64,000 nt of DNA from Arthrobacter cavernae (GTDB lineage: Bacteria > Actinomycetota > Actinomycetes > Actinomycetales > Micrococcaceae): the NCBI RefSeq assembly GCF_017368795.1, contig NZ_JAFNLL010000007.1, positions 141,039 through 205,038 of the forward strand, given 5' to 3'. The notes under the pieces were generated by a model. It did no database searches and was not told where the DNA came from. It was given only the letters and a program-made list of their open reading frames with translations. How positions within the stretch are numbered: the first letter of the stretch is position 1; each line of letters begins with the position of its first letter. Below, piece after piece: positions 61,140 to 64,000 of this stretch. The position numbers were made by a program, and so were the translations under genes.

Positions 61140-62288
61140 GTGATTTCCGCGGCACCCGCCTTTGGCCTCAACCTGCCTGACTACCCGTGGGAGGCCATGG
61201 CGCCCTACGTCGCCACGGCCGGCAAGCACCCCGGGGGAGCGGTCAACCTCTCGATCGGGACGCCCGTGGACCCCACTCCGCAGCTGGTCCGCGAGGCCCT
61301 GGCCGCCGCCTCGGACGCACACGGCTACCCGACCGTCCACGGCACCGAAGCCCTGCGGCAGGCAGTGGTGGACTGGTTCGCTGCCCGCCGCGGCGTGCCG
61401 GGCCTGGATCCCAGGGATGTCATGCCCACGGTCGGCTCCAAGGAGCTGGTGGCCTGGCTGCCGTTCCTGCTGGGCCTGGGCTCCGGCGACGTGGTGGTCA
61501 GGCCCACCGTGGCCTACCCCACGTACGACATCGGGGCCATGCTGGCCGGGGCTACGGCCGTGGCCGCGGACGATCTCGACGAACTGGACGCGGCAACGCG
61601 GGCCAGGGTCCGGCTCATCTGGATCAACTCCCCGGGCAACCCCACCGGCAGCGTCCGGGACATCGAATCGCTTCGCCGGATCGTCGCCCAGGCCCGCGAA
61701 ATCGGTGCCGTGGTGGCCTCCGACGAATGCTACGCAGAGCTTGGCTGGGGCGAATGGGATGTCCAGCGTGGTGGAGAGGCGGTTCCGAGCATCCTGGATC
61801 CCCGGGTGACGGGCGGATCCACGGACGGGCTGCTGTGCGTCTACTCCCTGAGCAAGCAGTCCAACCTGGCAGGCTACCGGGCGGCCTTTGTCGCCGGAGA
61901 CTCGGCCATCATGGCCAACCTGGTCAACAGCCGCAAGCACGCCGGCATGATCGTTCCGTTCCCCGTCCAGGAAGCCATGCGGGTTGCCTTGGGCGACGCC
62001 GGCCACGTGCTGGCGCAGAAAGACCTCTACCGCGGCCGCCGCGAACGCATCCTGCCGGCGCTGGAGGCGTTCGGCCTGTCAATCCATGAGTCCAAGGCCG
62101 GCCTCTACCTGTGGTCCACGGCCGGCGAGGCCACCTGGGACACGGTGGCCCGCTTCGCGGAACTCGGCATTGTGGTCGGCCCCGGCGTTTTCTACGGCGA
62201 CGCAGGCAACGGTTTCATCCGTGTCGCGCTCACGGGCAGCGACGAACGGATCGATGCCGCCGTCGAGCGGCTGAACACGGGCCGATAA
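61140..62288 (+). CDS. dapC: Succinyldiaminopimelate transaminase
   Basis: A 382-aa class I/II aminotransferase. NLSIGTPVDPTPQLVREAL near 36, GYPTVHGTEALRQAVVDWF near 62, the NSPGNPTGSV PLP loop near 162, DECYAELGW near 194 and the lysine in YSLSKQSNLAGYRAAF near 238 match DapC. The fdxA-dapC pair is a conserved actinobacterial signature. It makes N-succinyl-LL-diaminopimelate for lysine and peptidoglycan. GTG start, 15 bases after fdxA. Confidence 0.9.
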   Translation: MISAAPAFGLNLPDYPWEAMAPYVATAGKHPGGAVNLSIGTPVDPTPQLVREALAAASDAHGYPTVHGTEALRQAVVDWFAARRGVPGLDPRDVMPTVGSKELVAWLPFLLGLGSGDVVVRPTVAYPTYDIGAMLAGATAVAADDLDELDAATRARVRLIWINSPGNPTGSVRDIESLRRIVAQAREIGAVVASDECYAELGWGEWDVQRGGEAVPSILDPRVTGGSTDGLLCVYSLSKQSNLAGYRAAFVAGDSAIMANLVNSRKHAGMIVPFPVQEAMRVALGDAGHVLAQKDLYRGRRERILPALEAFGLSIHESKAGLYLWSTAGEATWDTVARFAELGIVVGPGVFYGDAGNGFIRVALTGSDERIDAAVERLNTGR

Positions 62289-62322
62289 CAATGCTGTGAC
62301 TTGCGACACAGCGCGCGGAAAT

Positions 62323-62379
62323 CCGCCAGTAACCGACCTTAGCGGATTAGTTCCGGGCGGTTACTGGCGGTAGCTTTTT
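62323..62379 (+). terminator. Intrinsic terminator after dapC
   Basis: CCGCCAGTAACCG (62323-62335) and CGGTTACTGGCGG (62358-62370) form a 13-bp perfect stem with a 22-base loop, followed by TAGCTTTTT. The rest up to 62521 is the gltA leader with GAAGGGGAC before its ATG. Confidence 0.8.
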
Positions 62380-62521
62380 AACTGACTATCAATGGTGGCT
62401 TTCAACAAGAAAGCCGATTGGCCGTTGGAACCCTGCACCAGCAGGGCCGCAGGCGGCGAGACCAGATGTTGGTTGGATCAAGCTTTCTACAGAGGCCCAG
62501 AGGCCTCATGAAGGGGACTCC

Positions 62522-63805
62522 ATGACTGAGACCACCAGCGCGACACTGCGCCATGCCGGCGGCGAACTCGAGCTTCCGCGCATCAAGGTTGTAGAAGGAA
62601 ACGAAGGATACGACGTTTCCAAGCTGCTGAAGCAGACGGGCGCCGTCGCCTATGACCCTGGCTTCATGAACACCGCAGCCACCACCTCGGCCATCACCTA
62701 CATTGACGGTGACGCCGGCATCCTGCGCTACCGCGGATACCCCATTGAGCAGCTCGCCCAGCACTCGAGCTTCCTGGAAGTTTCCTACCTCCTGATCTAC
62801 GGGAACCTTCCGACCCCCACGGAGCTGGAAGCCTTCGACCAGAAGATCCGCCGCCACACCCTGCTGCACGAGGAGCTCAAGGGCTTCTTCGGCGGCTTCC
62901 CGCGCGATGCCCACCCGATGCCGGTGCTCTCCTCGGCCGTCTCGGCGCTCTCCACCTTCTACCAGGACTCCCTGGACCCGTTCAACCCGGAGCACGTGGA
63001 AGTTTCCACCATCCGCCTCATGGCGAAGCTCCCGGTCATCGCGGCCTACGCGCACAAGAAGTCCATCGGCCAGCCCATGCTGTACCCGGACAACTCCATG
63101 AACCTCGTGGAGAACTTCATGCGCCTGAGCTTCGGCCTGCCGGCCGAGCAGTACGAGATGGACCCGGTGGTCACCAAGGCCCTGGACCTCCTCCTCATCC
63201 TGCACGCGGACCACGAGCAGAACTGCTCCACCTCCACCGTCCGCCTGGTCGGCTCTTCCAACGCGAACCTGTTCGCCTCAGTCTCCGCCGGCATCAACGC
63301 CCTCTTCGGCCCTGCCCACGGCGGCGCCAACGAAGCCGTGCTGAAGATGCTGCGCCAGATCCAGGCCGACGGCATCAAGCCGGAGGACTACATGGAGAAG
63401 GTCAAGAACAAGGAAGACGGCGTCCGCCTCATGGGCTTCGGACACCGCGTCTACAAGAACTACGATCCCCGCGCCAAGATCATCAAGGCGACGGCACACG
63501 AGATCCTGGGCAAGCTCGGCGGCAACGACGAACTCCTGGACATCGCGATGCGCCTCGAAGAGAAGGCCCTGGCTGACGATTACTTCATCCAGCGCAAGCT
63601 CTACCCGAACGTGGACTTCTACACCGGCCTGATCTACAAGGCCATGGGCTTCCCGGAGAAGATGTTCACCGTGCTGTTCGCGATCGGCCGCCTGCCGGGC
63701 TGGATTGCCCAGTGGCGCGAAATGATCAACGATCCCCAGACCAAGATCGGCCGCCCGCGGCAGCTCTACACAGGGGAACCCGAGCGCAACTACCCGGCCA
63801 ACTGA
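62522..63805 (+). CDS. gltA: Citrate synthase
   Basis: A 427-aa type II citrate synthase. Condensing-site motifs are NCSTSTVRLVGSSNANLFASVSAGINALFGPAHGGANE (pieces near 238-275, first catalytic histidine in HGGANE) and FGHRVYKNYDPRAK near 308 (second histidine). The ALTDDYF-like stretch (ALADDYFIQRKLYPNVDFYTG) holds the catalytic aspartate nearby. The first 45 residues form the beta-domain typical of hexameric enzymes. It feeds acetyl-CoA into the TCA cycle. ATG with GGGG purine site. Confidence 0.94.
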   Translation: MTETTSATLRHAGGELELPRIKVVEGNEGYDVSKLLKQTGAVAYDPGFMNTAATTSAITYIDGDAGILRYRGYPIEQLAQHSSFLEVSYLLIYGNLPTPTELEAFDQKIRRHTLLHEELKGFFGGFPRDAHPMPVLSSAVSALSTFYQDSLDPFNPEHVEVSTIRLMAKLPVIAAYAHKKSIGQPMLYPDNSMNLVENFMRLSFGLPAEQYEMDPVVTKALDLLLILHADHEQNCSTSTVRLVGSSNANLFASVSAGINALFGPAHGGANEAVLKMLRQIQADGIKPEDYMEKVKNKEDGVRLMGFGHRVYKNYDPRAKIIKATAHEILGKLGGNDELLDIAMRLEEKALADDYFIQRKLYPNVDFYTGLIYKAMGFPEKMFTVLFAIGRLPGWIAQWREMINDPQTKIGRPRQLYTGEPERNYPAN

Positions 63806-63846
63806 GGCCAGGACGCTTGGGGAATTTCCTGAAGGATTGAACGACG

Positions 63847-63879
63847 GCGGCCGCCCACCTCACGGTGGGCGGCCGCTTT
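63847..63879. terminator. Bidirectional terminator after gltA
   Basis: GCGGCCGCCCACC, loop TCAC, GGTGGGCGGCCGC, then TTTGTCGTT. Outer GAACGAC/GTCGTTC extends the stem. It serves gltA and the convergent galE-like gene. Confidence 0.85.
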
Positions 63880-63907
63880 GTCGTTCCGTGGTCCTGCGAA
63901 CGCATCG

Positions 63908-64000
63908 TCAGGAGGCGTTGTAGCCGAAGGGGTTGTTCTTCTGCCAGCGCCAGTGGTCTTCGCACATCTGGTCCACGGTCTTGGTGGTGGACCAGCCCAG
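63908..64000 (-). CDS. galE: UDP-glucose 4-epimerase, C-terminal fragment
   Basis: Only the last 30 codons are in the window. They read LGWSTTKTVDQMCEDHWRW, then QKNNPFGY and a stop at 63910-63908. 'DMCxDxWRWQxxNPxGY' is the conserved C-terminus of GalE, which interconverts UDP-glucose and UDP-galactose in the cytoplasm. The gene runs leftward toward gltA and shares its terminator. The rest lies beyond the window. Confidence 0.78.
   Translation of the reverse strand: MGWSTTKTVDQMCEDHWRWQKNNPFGYNAS

Overview
The window reads as chromosome of a high-G+C Gram-positive of the Arthrobacter type (Micrococcaceae: Arthrobacter, Pseudarthrobacter or Paenarthrobacter). This is inferred from strong G/C third-position bias, many GTG starts, a 7Fe ferredoxin-dapC pair, a PPK2-type kinase, DUF6113-like and PH-domain membrane proteins, and an xseB/xseA-ispH-ychF block. 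No rRNA, CRISPR array, integrase or intact insertion sequence was found.

Bases 1-15370 look like an accessory catabolic region. It holds the end of an enolase-superfamily gene, a GntR regulator behind a perfect 18-bp palindrome, and a seven-gene minus-strand segment. That segment runs LLM flavin monooxygenase, FAD amine oxidase, flavin reductase, SnoaL-like protein, 2,5-dioxovalerate-type aldehyde dehydrogenase, 2-keto-4-pentenoate hydratase and, beyond a terminator, a small protein. A divergent MFS transporter, an IclR regulator, an HpcH/HpaI aldolase, a quinone oxidoreductase, a decayed SDR, a second paralogous IclR, a decayed MBL-fold hydrolase and a stand-alone flavokinase follow. The monooxygenase operon and the flavokinase share one promoter/operator architecture (TTGACA, 17-18 bp, a TAAATT or TATATT -10 box, and the palindrome TGAACGCAACGTTCA overlapping its end). 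This suggests that FMN supply is co-induced with a two-component flavin monooxygenase pathway. The region ends at a 3' fragment of a tRNA-Ala gene (15337-15370), the kind of scar left by a site-specifically integrated element.

Bases 15400-34000 hold housekeeping and small transport or regulatory modules. They include a PhnA-like zinc ribbon, a NYN protein, ferritin, a ZapE-like fragment with a frameshifted corA, two Lrp regulators with an MFS pump and a PLP C-S lyase, a YnfM/LysR pair, nitronate monooxygenase, an N-acetylglucosamine-kinase-like protein, pirin/GH35 beta-galactosidase, a Nudix protein, and a nitrilase-APC permease-nitrilase operon with a divergent GntR gene.

Bases 34000-56400 carry a YegP-like gene, an IS630 remnant, rsgA, a four-gene OpuC-type osmolyte importer, alaT-type aminotransferase, ppk2, xseB/xseA, ispH, ychF and a peptide ABC importer. 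The importer has an unusually long first permease and a PH-domain gene inserted on the opposite strand. An SGNH-hydrolase pseudogene follows.

Bases 56500-64000 hold typA, a small membrane protein, an MFS exporter, fdxA, dapC, gltA and the 3' end of a galE-like gene. Start codons were often moved inward from the longest frame on the basis of Shine-Dalgarno sites and family length; these choices are stated per gene.
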